Positions 12,230 to 24,379 of a stretch of DNA of 64,000 nt are shown one piece after another. A program made the position numbers and the translations under genes. Origin of the DNA: Hofstenia miamia (Eukaryota; Xenacoelomorpha; Acoela; Hofsteniidae); NCBI GenBank assembly GCA_900660155.1, contig CABFPE010000304.1, positions 77,087 through 141,086 of the forward strand, in the 5' to 3' direction. Within the stretch, counting starts at the first letter, position 1, and each line of letters begins with the position of its first letter. The notes beneath the pieces were generated by a model, which did no database searches, was not told where the DNA came from, and was given only the letters and a program-made list of their open reading frames with translations.

Positions 12230-14088
12230 AGTGGAGTGCTCTAAAGAACTCGTTAAGAAATCTAAGGAACGTGAATTTGTGCTGAAATTTAATGAACTTT
12301 CTGATATTGCCCATGCTAATGCCTTAAGTATGATATCAAACCAAGCTGATGTCAGTTGTCTCAGAATGTAAACCCAGTCATTTATCATCTAACCATCTTC
12401 TGGTCCAGAGATGTGGCAGAAAACAAATTTTGACTAGAGAACGTTCAGCAGTCTTAGAATGAACCAAGACAATAGATAAAATGACTATACACATTATCTT
12501 CAGTGCAGCTCAGAGTCTAGGACTTTAAATCGTTGAAGAAATTATGCCCAATTTTAAACGAAATTCTTGTTTCACTTTTCATTAGGGACAACAAATTAAT
12601 GAAGGATGTGACTGGAAAAAACTTGTGCACATATCAACACTTCTTGTCTCAAATGATGGTGACTCCTTACACCTTGCCCTCCCAGTGCAGGTGATGAACA
12701 AGCAGGGTTTGTTATTTACACGCTGCAACAATGGAACATTACAGAGAATATGCATGCATTAGCCTTAATACCAGCAACTCAAGCACTGGCTGCTACTCAG
12801 AAGCCTACGTAAAAATTGACCAAGGTCTTGAAAAGAGCTTGTTATATTTTCCGTGCAATCATAACATCTTAGAAATTTGGCTAGGGTTCATTAAAAGAAG
12901 CAATAAGAAGCTCATCGGCTTTTGAAATTCTGTTGTTTAAAGGATTTTATCATTAATGGCAAACAATTGACTAGGATGAAGAGTGGTAGTATTGTGAAAG
13001 AATTAGAGCTGACTATTAAAAATGAAGTCAGTAAATCCATTAGTAATGTGCTTATGGAGTCACAACTAACAGATGACTACAGAGAAGTGATTGAGTTGGC
13101 CTCTATCTTTTTGGGCACATATCCACTCCGTGGTGTGTATTTCTATGCTCCAGGTGCAAAGCACTACGCCTGTTGGATATCAAAGATTATTTACTCATTC
13201 AAGGTTTCTATGTCCCGGTCTCAATTCAGACTAACAGTATGAGAGAGCCAAGGACAAAGAAATCTTTGTATTTTCTATGCAACCATATAGGTGAGAAAAT
13301 GGACACTTGTTCATGAATTTATTAAAAATTTTGCAACAATACAGATATGTGGATGGAAAAATTTCAAAAGCAAAGCTTCAAAAATTGTCCTGGAATGTCT
13401 GGTATTTATCAGAAGAACTATTTGCTCTGATCTTTTTTTGATTAAAACCGCGTCAATAGAAAGCCAAATGATATTAACCATGAAAACAGTTGATGGAGAT
13501 AAAAACCCTGTTAAGCGAGTGAAGATAAAAATAGATATACTGCAAAAGAAAGCCTTCCATCATTTTGCTACTAAGAATACTATATCATTTTTTTCAAAAA
13601 TTGAACTTAAAAACAAACTTTCTTGAGATTCTAGTAAAAAATTGGCATGGCAATTTGAATTTTCAAGAGTCAATAAAGACTGAAGGTTTGTCAGTTGCAA
13701 ATGATCATGCTGAGAGAGGAGTAGACTTGATTAAAGAATTACAAAGAACGAAGAATATTTCCAATTCTTACTCCAAATCGTTGCTGATCAAAGAAAGATC
13801 TTTCCAAATGCTCTCAAGTGGATTTTACTGAACAATAGTGAATGACTCTGAGAAGCAGTGATTATCTATCTTACATAGCATATAATTTACATGTTTTCTG
13901 GCACAATATAATAAAATATAAATCAATGACCACATCTTCTAACAACGTTTTGTTGAATAAAGTTCCAAAATCAAAAAACGTTGAAAACGTCTAAACAACA
14001 ATATTTTTTAAAACTATTTTTTTGTCATGATTTCACATTTTTACAAAAGTTTTATAGAAAATTTGGAAGTTGTAAAATAAGGACCACC

Positions 14089-14095
<7 letters not shown>
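12230..14095 (+). mobile_element. broken copy of an unnamed repetitive protein family
   Basis: Pieces in + frames recall, in order, a large multi-copy 'uncharacterized protein' family that I remember from hydra and aphid genomes: FNELSDIAHANALSMI (about 12290), STGCYSEAYVKIDQGLEKSL then LLYFPCNHNILEIW (about 12798-12890), DDYREVIELASIFLGTYPLR and FYAPGAKHYACWISKIIYS (about 13071-13200), FATKNTISFF (about 13565-13600), and VANDHAERGVDLIKELQ (about 13695-13750). The cysteine/histidine-rich 'CNHNILE' block and the D-x-T/S-N region suggest a transposase-like nuclease fold, but I cannot name the superfamily. The right end is probably the GGACCACCCTAATA at 14081-14094. The copy is a fossil with many breaks. 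Confidence 0.55.

Positions 14096-14120
<25 letters not shown>
14092..14120. repeat. (TA)n between two element ends
   Basis: TA dinucleotides flanked on the left by CCACCCTA and on the right by TAGGGTGG. The two flanks are inverted copies of each other and appear to be the ends of the elements on either side. Confidence 0.85.
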
Positions 14121-14124
<4 letters not shown>

Positions 14125-14960
14125 GGAACAGCTGATGTTGCCGTTTTTCGCTGCTCAAAGACAATTAAATTGAAACATTTAAAGTTGTATATTTTCATGA
14201 TTGTAACTAACAAAATCAATCACAAACTAAAGCAAACAATATTTTATTTAAAATTGTTCAAAATGAGATCAATTTTGCTGAAAACACAAGTTACATACGT
14301 TTGGTTTTTGCAATTCTTTACCATTTGATGATCGATTTCGTCAAATGCATTTGTCACCGTTGTTGCTTGTTGCTCTAAAGTTTGAAGTCGGTCTTGTGAA
14401 TATACCTTTTGACGAAGAAAACTCCACAATCAAAAATCATTGATGGTGAAATTTGGGCTTCTTGTTGGCCATTCAATGCATCCTCCTCCACCAATCCAGC
14501 GGTTGAGAAACTCTCTATTAAAGCAATTCTCTTACGTTTGTCACAAAGTGTACAGATGCTCCATCTTGCTGGAATAGATGGTGGAATTTATATATTCCTA
14601 AATTTTTTCAAATTTTCCAAATGCCCTTAAATCAAAAACTAATAAAGTTATCCAAAATCTGAAAGCACCACGACTTCTGAATTTACGCACAGCATGTTTC
14701 AATGGTTTTGAGAGATCTTCCACTGGAATGTTCAAAGAACAGTTGTTTGTATTTTCAAGTGCTTCATGCATAGTAATGAGCTTTAATACACATTTTCTGA
14801 TTTTGAATTAAAACATGTTCACCAATAGAGGTGCCCATGTCTCATGATTTCCAAAATTTCCAAATAGGCTTGAAGAAAATTCTTTGAAAATATGGAAAAC
14901 GGTTTGTCCTCTGAAAGTAACACCAGCCTACTGATGGACTTTATAAATTTATCATTAAAG
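14119..14960 (-). mobile_element. mariner-type (DDE/D) transposon relic
   Basis: On the - strand, HHLFQQDGASVHFVTNVREL (about 14583-14524) gives the second catalytic Asp in the Q-Q-D-G-A context. It is followed, in a shifted frame, by FLNRWIGGGGCIEWPTRSPN, FTINDF and LWSFLRQKVYSQDRLQTLEQ. This is the arrangement of the mariner-like group whose consensus reads R-W-I-G-x-x-G-P-I-E-W-P-x-R-S-P-D-L-x-P-x-D-F-x-L-W-G. Stops and shifts make it inactive. The low-coordinate end TATAGGGTGGAACAG abuts the TA repeat. The upper end is uncertain and may be the 'ctagggtggtgc' at about 14967. Confidence 0.75.
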
Positions 14961-14967
14961 GCACTAG

Positions 14968-15880
14968 GGTGGTGCATGAAAAATGAAAAATTATATACTG
15001 AAGTAAAATGTGTGTAAAATTAATTTCAGTTAATCCAATTTTTAAGACCCCACTAAGTTCACTTACTGTCTTAGGCAAATGGTAACTCAAGTTTTCCTAA
15101 ATACAAATATATAAACCAAGATGAAAGTAATAACTAAACAACCATAAATACTTTGGACTTCCATAACAAATTCATAATAAGATGGCTAGAATCCTACCTT
15201 ACCCGACATGTCTAACATTAACCCGTAACTCGACTCGATTCAAGGATGATTTGTAGCTTAATTTGCAAGAAAATAATTTTCTAAAATTAAGGTCTATATG
15301 AGAAGTAGAAAATCAATAAAAATTACAAAAATAAATAAAATCAATTTGACTTTCAAAAATTCAAAAATTCAAATGTTTGACTTCTTCAATTGTTCCTTAA
15401 ATCCCCCTAACGATTATCCATCACCCAAAAAATAAGTATAAGAGTCACCCGCAACCAGACACGAGGATTCCAATCATTAACCAGCTCGTGGGTGGATTTG
15501 ACTTGACGCGTTCCCCATTTTGGCTAGAGTTACATTAGCTCGAGAAAATTAATCGTAGTTTCTACTTATATTTAAACCCGATGGCACCGATTTAGCCCAA
15601 TTAATTCACTTCCTATTCATACTAAATTAAGTTACCACATCCGTTGAGTCTTTATGCAATTTACGCTTAAAGGTTTCTTTTCTTTCTTATATAATAACTA
15701 AGACATTAAGAAATTACTGTTAATTAGCTTAATACCAATTTTCAAAACTTTGAATATATTTTGTGTGCTACAAGCATTCAATTAAAAAAATTGGGCTAAA
15801 ATTGACAATTCAATACTGCGAACTGTGCAGCTAAATCATAGCAGGAATCAACATAGAAAAACGTCTATACCTTTAAGGGC
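14968..15880. other. no gene seen
   Basis: AT-rich. A patch at 15200-15545 has several 'acccg' and 'actcgactcg' words, reminiscent of hAT-type subterminal repeats, but I could not define ends. Confidence 0.35.
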
Positions 15881-16013
15881 ACGGTTAGACTACGTGGTTG
15901 GTAGCAAGAAAAGTTACAAAATCACATCACATCGCTAATTATCTCGGTGGTTAAACCTGTGATTTTACAAAAATGTAGCAGATCACGCGTGACGAATCAC
16001 ATAGTCTAACCGT
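15881..16013. mobile_element. 133-bp MITE-like inverted-repeat element
   Basis: The left end ACGGTTAGACTACGTG (15881-15896) is matched by the inverted right end CACATAGTCTAACCGT (15998-16013) with one mismatch. The interior is non-coding and includes a second, weaker inverted pair: 'aaatcacatcac' on the left and 'tgtgattt' and 'gatcacgcgtgac' on the right. Size and structure fit a small non-autonomous DNA transposon. No target duplication is evident. Confidence 0.6.
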
Positions 16014-16685
16014 AGCATAATGTTTCTTAATTTTTGCGCATTGTCATGTAATTATTTAAATATGAACATAATCAAACACCTTAAGAATACACAACTTCAT
16101 TGACGTCTACGCCTTCTCAAAATATTCTGCTTACATATTCCAGAGAAAAGAAAGCTTAAAGATAGAATACAAAGAAATGCATGTATAGTTCTGCCTATTG
16201 TTTTTAGCAATGTTTGAATATGAGGCAATAATTAAAATTCAATGAAGTGGTTTACATAACACATTAAAAATATCTATATCTGGTGAAACACAAAATTATT
16301 TGTTAGTTACAGAACTTAGGTCGGTCGTGGCTTCAAAGTATAATAATTTTTTTTTGAAACTGGATGAAACATTTTTTCAAATTTTTGTTGTACGTTGTAA
16401 TTGTTAGTGATCAGGAAATTAAATGTTAACATCAAATATAGATGAAGGCTTCTACAGGGAAGAATTTTAATTGGTGTGTGAGAGTGTTAATACCATTTCA
16501 GTTACTCTTTTGTCATTGCTCTTTTGTCTCATGGCTATTTTTGAAAAATAAAAGGACATTACATTTCATCGCACCTAAAAGATTTTTATATTCCAGAATT
16601 TTAATTGATGGCAAAAAATTTTATATTGGGAAATTTTTTTCAATCTCAAATATTTTGCAAAATTTATATTCCAAGCCTACCTATG
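16014..16685. other. AT-rich stretch, no gene seen
   Basis: A moderately long + frame from 16442 runs into the adjacent TA repeat. It has no motif. Confidence 0.4.
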
Positions 16686-16691
16686 TATATA

Positions 16692-16752
<61 letters not shown>
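16686..16752. repeat. (TA)n microsatellite
   Basis: Nearly pure TA, with one G near the left end. Confidence 0.9.
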
Positions 16753-16756
<4 letters not shown>

Positions 16757-17608
16757 TTTGTACTATTTTAAAATTGAATTAGCTCATAGAAAATAAAAAA
16801 ATATTCTTTTTTTCAATAGTACAAAGTGCTGCTTTTCAATTTTCTCCTAATGAAAACAACGGAATCTAACAAAATTGCATGAATCACTTCTGTAGCCCCA
16901 AAGGCTTCTTTTTATACCAGTAAGAAGAAATTCGTTTTTTCATGTCAAAAAAGTTTTTTTTTGAATTTTACAGAGATAAATGGTACTTTGTACGGTTTAC
17001 ATAGATAATATCAATTTGTACCTTTGTTTTTTTCCACATGTTTTTATGTTATGATTTATGTCTTTAACTTTTGCTTAAATATATTTTTATGTTTTTGGAA
17101 TGAGCAAAATACTATGAAGACTTTGAATAAGAACTTCTTAAGAAACATTTTATTTCTTTTTGTTATGGATGTTTGTTTAGTAAATTTACTACTTCTATTG
17201 TTCTTCTGCTGTCTTATTTTGATATTAGAGGCGTTACTTATTAATTTTAACGATGTCTTTGAAAATATTCTTTACACTCGAACCAACCAAACTCAACCTT
17301 TGGAAAACTTAGCCTTAAAATTTTGAAAAAATTCGACACAACCCAACCCACATCCGTTAACATTTGACCACATCAACTGAAAAACTGGAACGAGCCAACC
17401 TACTTGTAGCTCTACTTAGGCCTTACAACTTAAATTCATCTACAATTTCGAATGCTTTGAAAATGTTATCATTAATGGTTACTAATACATTTACTATAGT
17501 GGGTTTTCAGCATTTAATATAAATAAATCATTACAAATAGTTTATTATTTTTTACATTTTTTTGTAATAGTTGCTTAGCGTTTAAGGTCTTCCTCTCAAT
17601 CAATTCTA
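16753..17608. other. AT-rich stretch, no gene seen
   Basis: A 100-codon + frame at 17024-17326 is rich in F, L, I and N, as expected from AT-rich chance translation. I do not support it as a gene. Confidence 0.4.
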
Positions 17609-17609
17609 A

Positions 17610-17686
<77 letters not shown>
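17609..17686. repeat. (ATT)26 microsatellite
   Basis: Uninterrupted ATT trinucleotides. Confidence 0.9.
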
Positions 17687-17687
<1 letters not shown>

Positions 17688-18787
17688 ATGTAGCTATTAG
17701 CAATATTCATAAAAAATATATTTTACATCATGCAGAATGTATATTTGTGAAATGATAGTAGAAAAATGTAAGCATTCAATTATTGTTCTATAACATGAAA
17801 TCCAAATTCTTACCTAAAAAATGTGAATTTTCCCTGTTGTGGACTAAACAATGCAATAGTAATTCCAAATTATATAAGGCGTAGGAAAAATAGATATCCA
17901 TGTAAGCCCTTTGCCTATCCGAATAATACATGCGTTTGAATGAATAAAGCACAAAAGTGCATAATATGCAATAAGTTTTCAGTCTGCTCTTGATGAGGAC
18001 TCTGTAGTTTTTGACTAATGTAGAATCGGTGGCTAGGGACTATAGCGGCATTCCAAGGAACTAATTGAAGGTTACAAAAGAGGCCTTGATAGAGCAGCCA
18101 CGATTCTAACGAAATAGCAATAATAGATCTAACAAACATTGGTAATTGACCCATTGTAACTTGTAACTGTTTGGGAGAACATCCAGGATGACCAATTCAT
18201 GCGGCTTCCAGCCGAAGTGCTACCTGAGGGGAAGGTAGTTCGTGATTTGTGTGTGCGGTGCTATCCTAATTGTCTCGGTATTTAATTTCTATCTCAATAC
18301 AAATATAACAGTCTCGAAATAGTTCTTATCTCTCAGCTCACTATTAAATAGCACATAATTGCTGTGGATTCACGTTAACCAGCGGTATAATATCATCACA
18401 GTGTATTAATGTTATTGGTGTATGTGGAAAACGAACGAGGGTCTTATCTTTCCTATACATAGCTATAACTTAATACGGTCCATGATTAGGGCTGTTAACT
18501 GTCCGAAAGCCACGCGTCGAATTGGTTTGCAGTTAACAGGACTCCCAAATTGTCGTCGTGACTTAAGCAATCATTATTATAAAAATGATACGATTAAGAA
18601 AAATTGTAAATATCGAAGAGAGTTGAACACATTGAGGTGAAGTAAACTCTATTGCTCGATTGATATAATTCTTCATGAAAAAATAGCTATACCAGCAGTT
18701 AACAGATATTTGAAAGTATGTAAAACAACCAAAATCAAAAATTGAAAATTTTGACATTTTTTAGTATAGGACCACCTTAAGCTTTTT
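17687..18787. other. no gene seen; possible element end near 18770
   Basis: Mostly non-coding. TATAGGACCACCTTAAG at about 18764-18780 resembles the GGACCACCCTAA at 14081, so a relic end of the same element type may lie here. The adjoining AT-rich text is too diverged to align by eye. Confidence 0.35.
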
Positions 18788-18975
18788 TTGTTTGCTCAAT
18801 TACTCATTCAGCAAAAACACTAGCAGGTACATATATACTTGCAGTTATGTTGATAACCTCATTCAATTTGCTGTAAGTAGAAATTTCTCTTCGATAATTT
18901 TTGCATTTGAAACATCAGATGTAAATTTATTCTCAAGAGGTAATCGCTGTTCTAGTGTTAATGTCCAGCTAAATA
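18788..18975 (+). repeat. dispersed repeat, copy 2
   Basis: Second copy of the repeat at 2590-2780, in the same orientation. It holds a 62-codon open frame from 18792 ending in NRCSSVNVQLNR. The first copy is interrupted in the corresponding frame. The family is not recognised. Confidence 0.6.
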
Positions 18976-19351
18976 GGTGATTATAAACAAAGACCGTTTT
19001 ATGTCGTCATTTATTGTTTGCATATTTGAAATAAATGCCTCATAAGGATGCATAAAAATGTCACACTAACATCTATCTGTCTAATTCAAGCATTTTAATA
19101 TGAAATACCTTAGTTAAATGACGACATTTGTGTAAAAATATATATTATTCTTCAAATAGTAATTGTATCTATGCACTAGACCTATATATGTTTTACTAAA
19201 CTAATTTAATCAATTGCTAGTAAAATTTGATTTCGCTTCAAAGTTTTAAGTTTCTAAGAAATGATATGTTTAGCTTACTCTACACACATTCTATGTGCTT
19301 TCAATCAAGTAAATTCAGAAACCACTGAAATAGCTGACTTTCAAATATAAG

Positions 19352-19353
<2 letters not shown>

Positions 19354-19395
<42 letters not shown>
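19354..19395. repeat. (TA)n microsatellite
   Basis: About 21 uninterrupted AT units. Confidence 0.9.
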
Positions 19396-19396
<1 letters not shown>

Positions 19397-20296
19397 GCAC
19401 TCAAACATACAGAAGACATCAACATCAGACATATGACCAAATATCAAAATTGTGATTAGCTAAAGGCTCCCGGCAGATTTTGATTTAATTTTATTAATTT
19501 CCTGAAAAAAAATTATGGACAGTTGTCAGAGAGTAGTAATAACCTATTTTAAAATTGAAATATTTTTTGTTTCTTATTTATTTCGTTTTATTCTCCATGT
19601 TGTATTTTTTACAACTTGTGTTACAAAGGGGAAATAAGAATATTGTGCAGTGCAACTTCTATCACCCTAAAAAAATATAACAAAAATTGCATCGTTGTAT
19701 TCTGTCGGTACAATTTTATAATAAATTGCATATTTTTGTGAGCTTGTGTTGAAAAATACTGACGTCAACAAAAATATGCCGACAATGTGCAATATTACTA
19801 TGTACATTAAACTTTTATGTTAAGAAAAGATACCTGCCAAATTTCAAAGCGATTGAGTCTTTATTAAGCAGATTAATTGTACACTTCAAACGGCGGCAAA
19901 CGCTTAATAAATTCTTTTGCATAGATATATTTGATGAAATGTGCAGAACCAAAAACTATTTATAATTATCAACTGCAACATGACGTCATAAAATACGTTA
20001 AATATACTGTAAACCTATGCATAAAAAAGGCTAGTTTAACGTAAACTTCACCGTTATTATTTATTTGCTAATAAATTCCGAGTTCAAGTCAACGTTTTGG
20101 TTTACGGTCATATTAACGTAAATCGCCATTTTTAAAGGCTTTTTCACTTGTTTACATATGGAATTCGGATCAATTCTCTAATTGAGTTATCTTTCAGAAT
20201 TATTATTGGAATATATGGTAAATATTTTACTACATTGGTTATACATTCTCATGGTCGGATACCTTTCAGATTACCCCCGTGCATATATTTACATCC

Positions 20297-20322
20297 ATAT
20301 ATATATATATATATATATATAT
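20297..20322. repeat. (TA)n microsatellite
   Basis: About 13 AT units. Confidence 0.85.
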
Positions 20323-20597
20323 TTCAATTTAAGTCTTGCATGGGTATAAAAAAGTGGAAAGAATCGTTTTAGATTTACAGCACTCCACTCGACGTTATGT
20401 GTCATGAACAAAAAAATAATGCATAATCTTACCAATAATATCTTTACCATTTTATTTTGTCTTGAATTTGGGCATGAATGTGATACATTATTGATATATT
20501 GAAGCATAAAGAATTGTAAATTTTTAATGATTAAGAGTGATTGGGGTTAATACAACTGAGCACTATATTACAGAATGACACCGAAAGTGTAAAAGAG

Positions 20598-20599
<2 letters not shown>

Positions 20600-20637
<38 letters not shown>
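20600..20637. repeat. (TA)n microsatellite
   Basis: About 19 uninterrupted AT units. Confidence 0.9.
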
Positions 20638-20641
<4 letters not shown>

Positions 20642-22115
20642 CTCACCAGCGTTGGTGCATAGAACACAGATAGCCAAAACAATTGCATTAAACCTGACAT
20701 TAGAGGTATTCTTCTACGAAAGCTTTACTAGAAATAAAATTTTCGTTGCAATGCAAGCTAGTAATGTAAATTTTTGATTGATTGCTTGAAACAATAGCCT
20801 ATTTTGGATCGATCACAAAATTCATTAGTCAGAAACGGTTACACCTCACTCGTTAAGATTCTTGTTTCTACATCTGCTGGTGTTATTCCTATATAAATAT
20901 AGTGTTAAATAAAAAAATATTTCTGTTTTCTTCACAAAATAGAAATAGTAGTAAATAAATTGTATGACAATTTTTATTGAGAACAGCATGCCTGTACAAA
21001 AATTATTAATTGAATAAACATTAACGTAGTGTACAATGAATACAGTTCTAATACTTAACCGTTTGCAGTAGTTCAACAAATAAGACAAAGAAAATACAAT
21101 ATTTTTGAGATCATTATTAAATTTCCCTCAGAAAAACATTAACAAAACTAAAGGAATTGCTTTGTATATTGACGCATGCCAGTGACATATTAAGAAACGA
21201 GGAAAATACTTTGTAAAATTATTTAAAAAATTATGAACTAATGTAATAAAATGCATTCTAAGAGGCTATTTGTGCAATATTTTGACAGCTTATGTAAGGA
21301 TCAATGCGTTATGAGGAGGAGATTGCTCCCAATCGACTACATTCTCATTTTCTCATTCAATTTGATCTTAATGCAGCATTCTATCATTTCTCAATAAGTT
21401 CTCATCATTGCTATAAGTAAATCTTCATCTCTCAAACAGGAAAACGCTATACTTCTTTTAAAAGGCACGAATGCGCCTCTAATAATTAGTCACTCCATAC
21501 CAATGGATGGCCAACGCTCTTCTTCATTTGTTTCGTTAACAGTGATTCCTTAGCTGGGCTCACATTGATAATATTACTTTAGTATTACCGCAAACTACAC
21601 TGCCCATAGTTGAACACTCCCTTAATCTACTTTACCAGATGAACTTATCTTATGCACAAATCACATCTTCCTCTTGTGGTCTCCAAAATGTAGATCTCTT
21701 ATGCTACTGATTTCATCTGGTAATTTCCTCTATCTCTTACACCCTACAGTATCTGATTACTTTAAGTGTTAAAATGAAATGAAATATCGATAATTAGAGT
21801 TGCTTTTTACAATATAAAATACTTTTTACAACTTTAAATAGCATCAAGCAATAGAAATAAAGAACAAAACACATACAACAATAATACTTACAAAAATAAT
21901 TTGAATTACTAGCTTGGGCTATGGCGAATTTAGGTTAGATGCGGTCTATTGAATAATCACTATTATGAAATTTAAAACCTCGCCATTTGTATTCAAGCCT
22001 TTCCTTTGCATAACTACAGAAGTATTTTTTAATTTCACAGTAGGACATGTCTATCGATATATCTTATTATCTCCTTTGTCTCATTTATCAAACTGCCGTG
22101 AACTTATGAATCACT

Positions 22116-23640
22116 TTGACGCCAGATAAAAACTTCCTCTCCACTTCAATCATTAAATACTTCTACGAACGTAATGTTTCAGTCATCATCAAATACTCGA
22201 TTTCCAAATGCTTGATACCATCAGCAGCCGACTCTTCAAAGATGTTATTTGGTTTTAAGTTGGTTTACTCTGCTAACCTCCAGCAGGTTTCATCCAGTCT
22301 CTTCATAAAACCTATGCATGTCACTGAGTCCCACGCCATTGGGGCGCATAACCACTACATCCACACCCTTCTAACATCTCCTTCCTTCCCGAAAGTCTTT
22401 TCTGTTAAGCTTCCGAACTTCCCCGTCTTCTTTAGTCCAAAGAAACTCAAACCGTCTTAACACAGTGTGCCGGTCTTGGCAGTCTCTCTCTCTCTCTCTC
22501 TCTCTCAAGTCCCTTGTTTACGAGGTCCTCAGGCATCAGAAGACTCTTTCAGTCAAAGTAGAAGTCACCAGTTTCTACCAACAAAAGCAACTCAGAGACT
22601 AGGTTGCTTTTGCTAAAAGAGCTGGTGGCTTCAACATTACCAAGTCGTTCAGCATTGCTGCTGACTGTCCAGCACTTTACACTTGTGAGCACTGACACCT
22701 TTCTTGTGGCTCGTACCAGGATTCACCTATTTGGACTCAGCAACTCGTCTCTGAGTTATATGCTAGGCAGTCCTTCTCCACCCCATTCGTTCTAAAACTC
22801 CATCTTCATCTGAAACTCTTATCATTGTATCTCTCTCTGATTCTGCTGACTCTGACACCATCACCTCTGGATGTAGTGATGGCGTACTCTCTGACTCTTT
22901 GATAGATGAACATCCATCTATCACAACACCTAAACCCCAAGCCACAAGACCAAGTAACCCGAGTTGCACCTGCCATGACCCCGTCCTAGATCTTGCCTAA
23001 GCTGCAACCTTGTTCCCACTCTGTGGCCAAGCCCCAGCTAGCTGTCCCCCGGACCCCAGCCCAATACCCTGGAATCCGGAAGTAAGCCCCTTGGTGGCAA
23101 CCCAAACTAAATTCCGCATTACTGGATACAACACCTTCTCGTTCTGTCTTACATTTTTCTTTTCTTAAATGATTAATATGGAGATGATAGCAACTTAAAT
23201 TCTACTGCTAAATTTAACACCATACTGAATTCTTTCAAATTACACATTGTCACGGTAGCTTTTTTTGCTAGAGACAAAACTTGAATCCTTCCCCGATGAC
23301 AGTCCTTCTACTCAACCACTATACCTTTAACACAGTATTCCATGCTAGGACAGGCCACACTAAAGAATGACTTTTAACGTTTATATCTAAGTCTATCGAG
23401 ATAGAAGTTGTCCACATGGACAATATTGTTCAAATACTTAGGGACCCAGATAATAACATGTATATCAACTATTACTTTAGTAGACTCGAGCATAAAGATA
23501 CTGTTTGCAGTATTAAAGAGTTTATTACTAGATACCACCTGTGTGCTGCCGTCATGGGGGGATTCAAATTTTCACTATCTTGCTAGGGATATGCTCAATT
23601 CATTCACGTCGAAAAACAATTTTGCATTGGAACCATTTTA
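22116..23640 (+). pseudogene. decayed coding-like island, family unknown
   Basis: A block clearly richer in G+C and in C/T than its flanks, with long stretches of coding texture in + frames. It starts with a 114-codon frame at 22116-22460, continues with a Ser/Thr/Pro-rich acidic part (about 22800-22990) and ends with another open part at about 23410-23580. It is broken in several places. I do not recognise a domain. A mobile or virus-like element fossil is more likely than a host gene because no splice-bounded exon pattern fits. A (TC)n tract lies inside it. Confidence 0.35.
22482..22506. repeat. (TC)n microsatellite
   Basis: Twelve TC units inside the coding-like island. Confidence 0.9.
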
Positions 23641-23649
23641 ATAAACATT

Positions 23650-24379
23650 TATTAAACAAATTTTCTCTGATTGACTCAGCACATAAATGCAATAACTACT
23701 CCTATACGTTTAAAAGCAATTAGCCATTAGCGAAGTTCTCAAACTAAACATTTGGACCACAAACCATTGGTCACCTGATTTACACTTTTACAGCAGCCAC
23801 GACCAGGTATCTGGCGTCTAAGCTCGACTCCTGCAGCAGGGAAATTGTAGCCATACTTTCAAATAACTTTGTAGTCAAATTTTGACACATTCTAGCAGAA
23901 TTCGACCCATAATAAGGAACAGATACACAATATCTTAATTTATAAGCAGAAATTGTTAGCCAACTGAGTAGCAAAAGACCGCGACAATCCCGTTACATTG
24001 GACATCCTGAAGTTGTCGTAACACCCATGGCTATTTACCATGTGGAAATGAAGAATCCTATTGGACGCCATCTAGTGACAAAATGTTTTTGACAAAATGA
24101 AATCGAGCGAATTAATTTTTTAACGAAATTTATATTTTTGATTTTTAGTATTTGAGTAAAATGATATAATTGATAAATGTTTTGACAAAATTTAATTGAG
24201 CACATAAATTTTAACAATGTTTTTTGCTAATATATGTGACATTGTTAGTCGACTAATTGGGGTTTATACCACATTTTGCAATAATACATTGTTGACTAAT
24301 GGTTAATTTTCTTATCCATAAAAATTCCATGCATTTGTACTGATAAACAATCAATGCAATTTAATTCGCTATTTTCTAT
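23650..24379. other. no gene seen; degenerate satellite-like start
   Basis: From about 24080 two diverged copies of 'tgacaaaat..aatcgag' foreshadow the satellite that follows. Otherwise there is nothing recognisable. Confidence 0.35.

Larger units (their letters stand above)
18976..22110. other. non-coding stretch with TA repeats
   Basis: Apart from three (TA)n arrays I see no gene. From about 21300 the base composition becomes less AT-rich and passes into the coding-like island that starts near 22116. Confidence 0.4.

Noticed and set aside
17915-18154. 79-codon frame on the - strand
   Set aside because: No recognisable domain. Length is within chance for this window, and the opposite strand shows nothing either.
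19760-19990. TGACGTCA-type palindromes as CRE sites
   Set aside because: Two isolated short words (19759 region and 19981) with no gene nearby; expected by chance.
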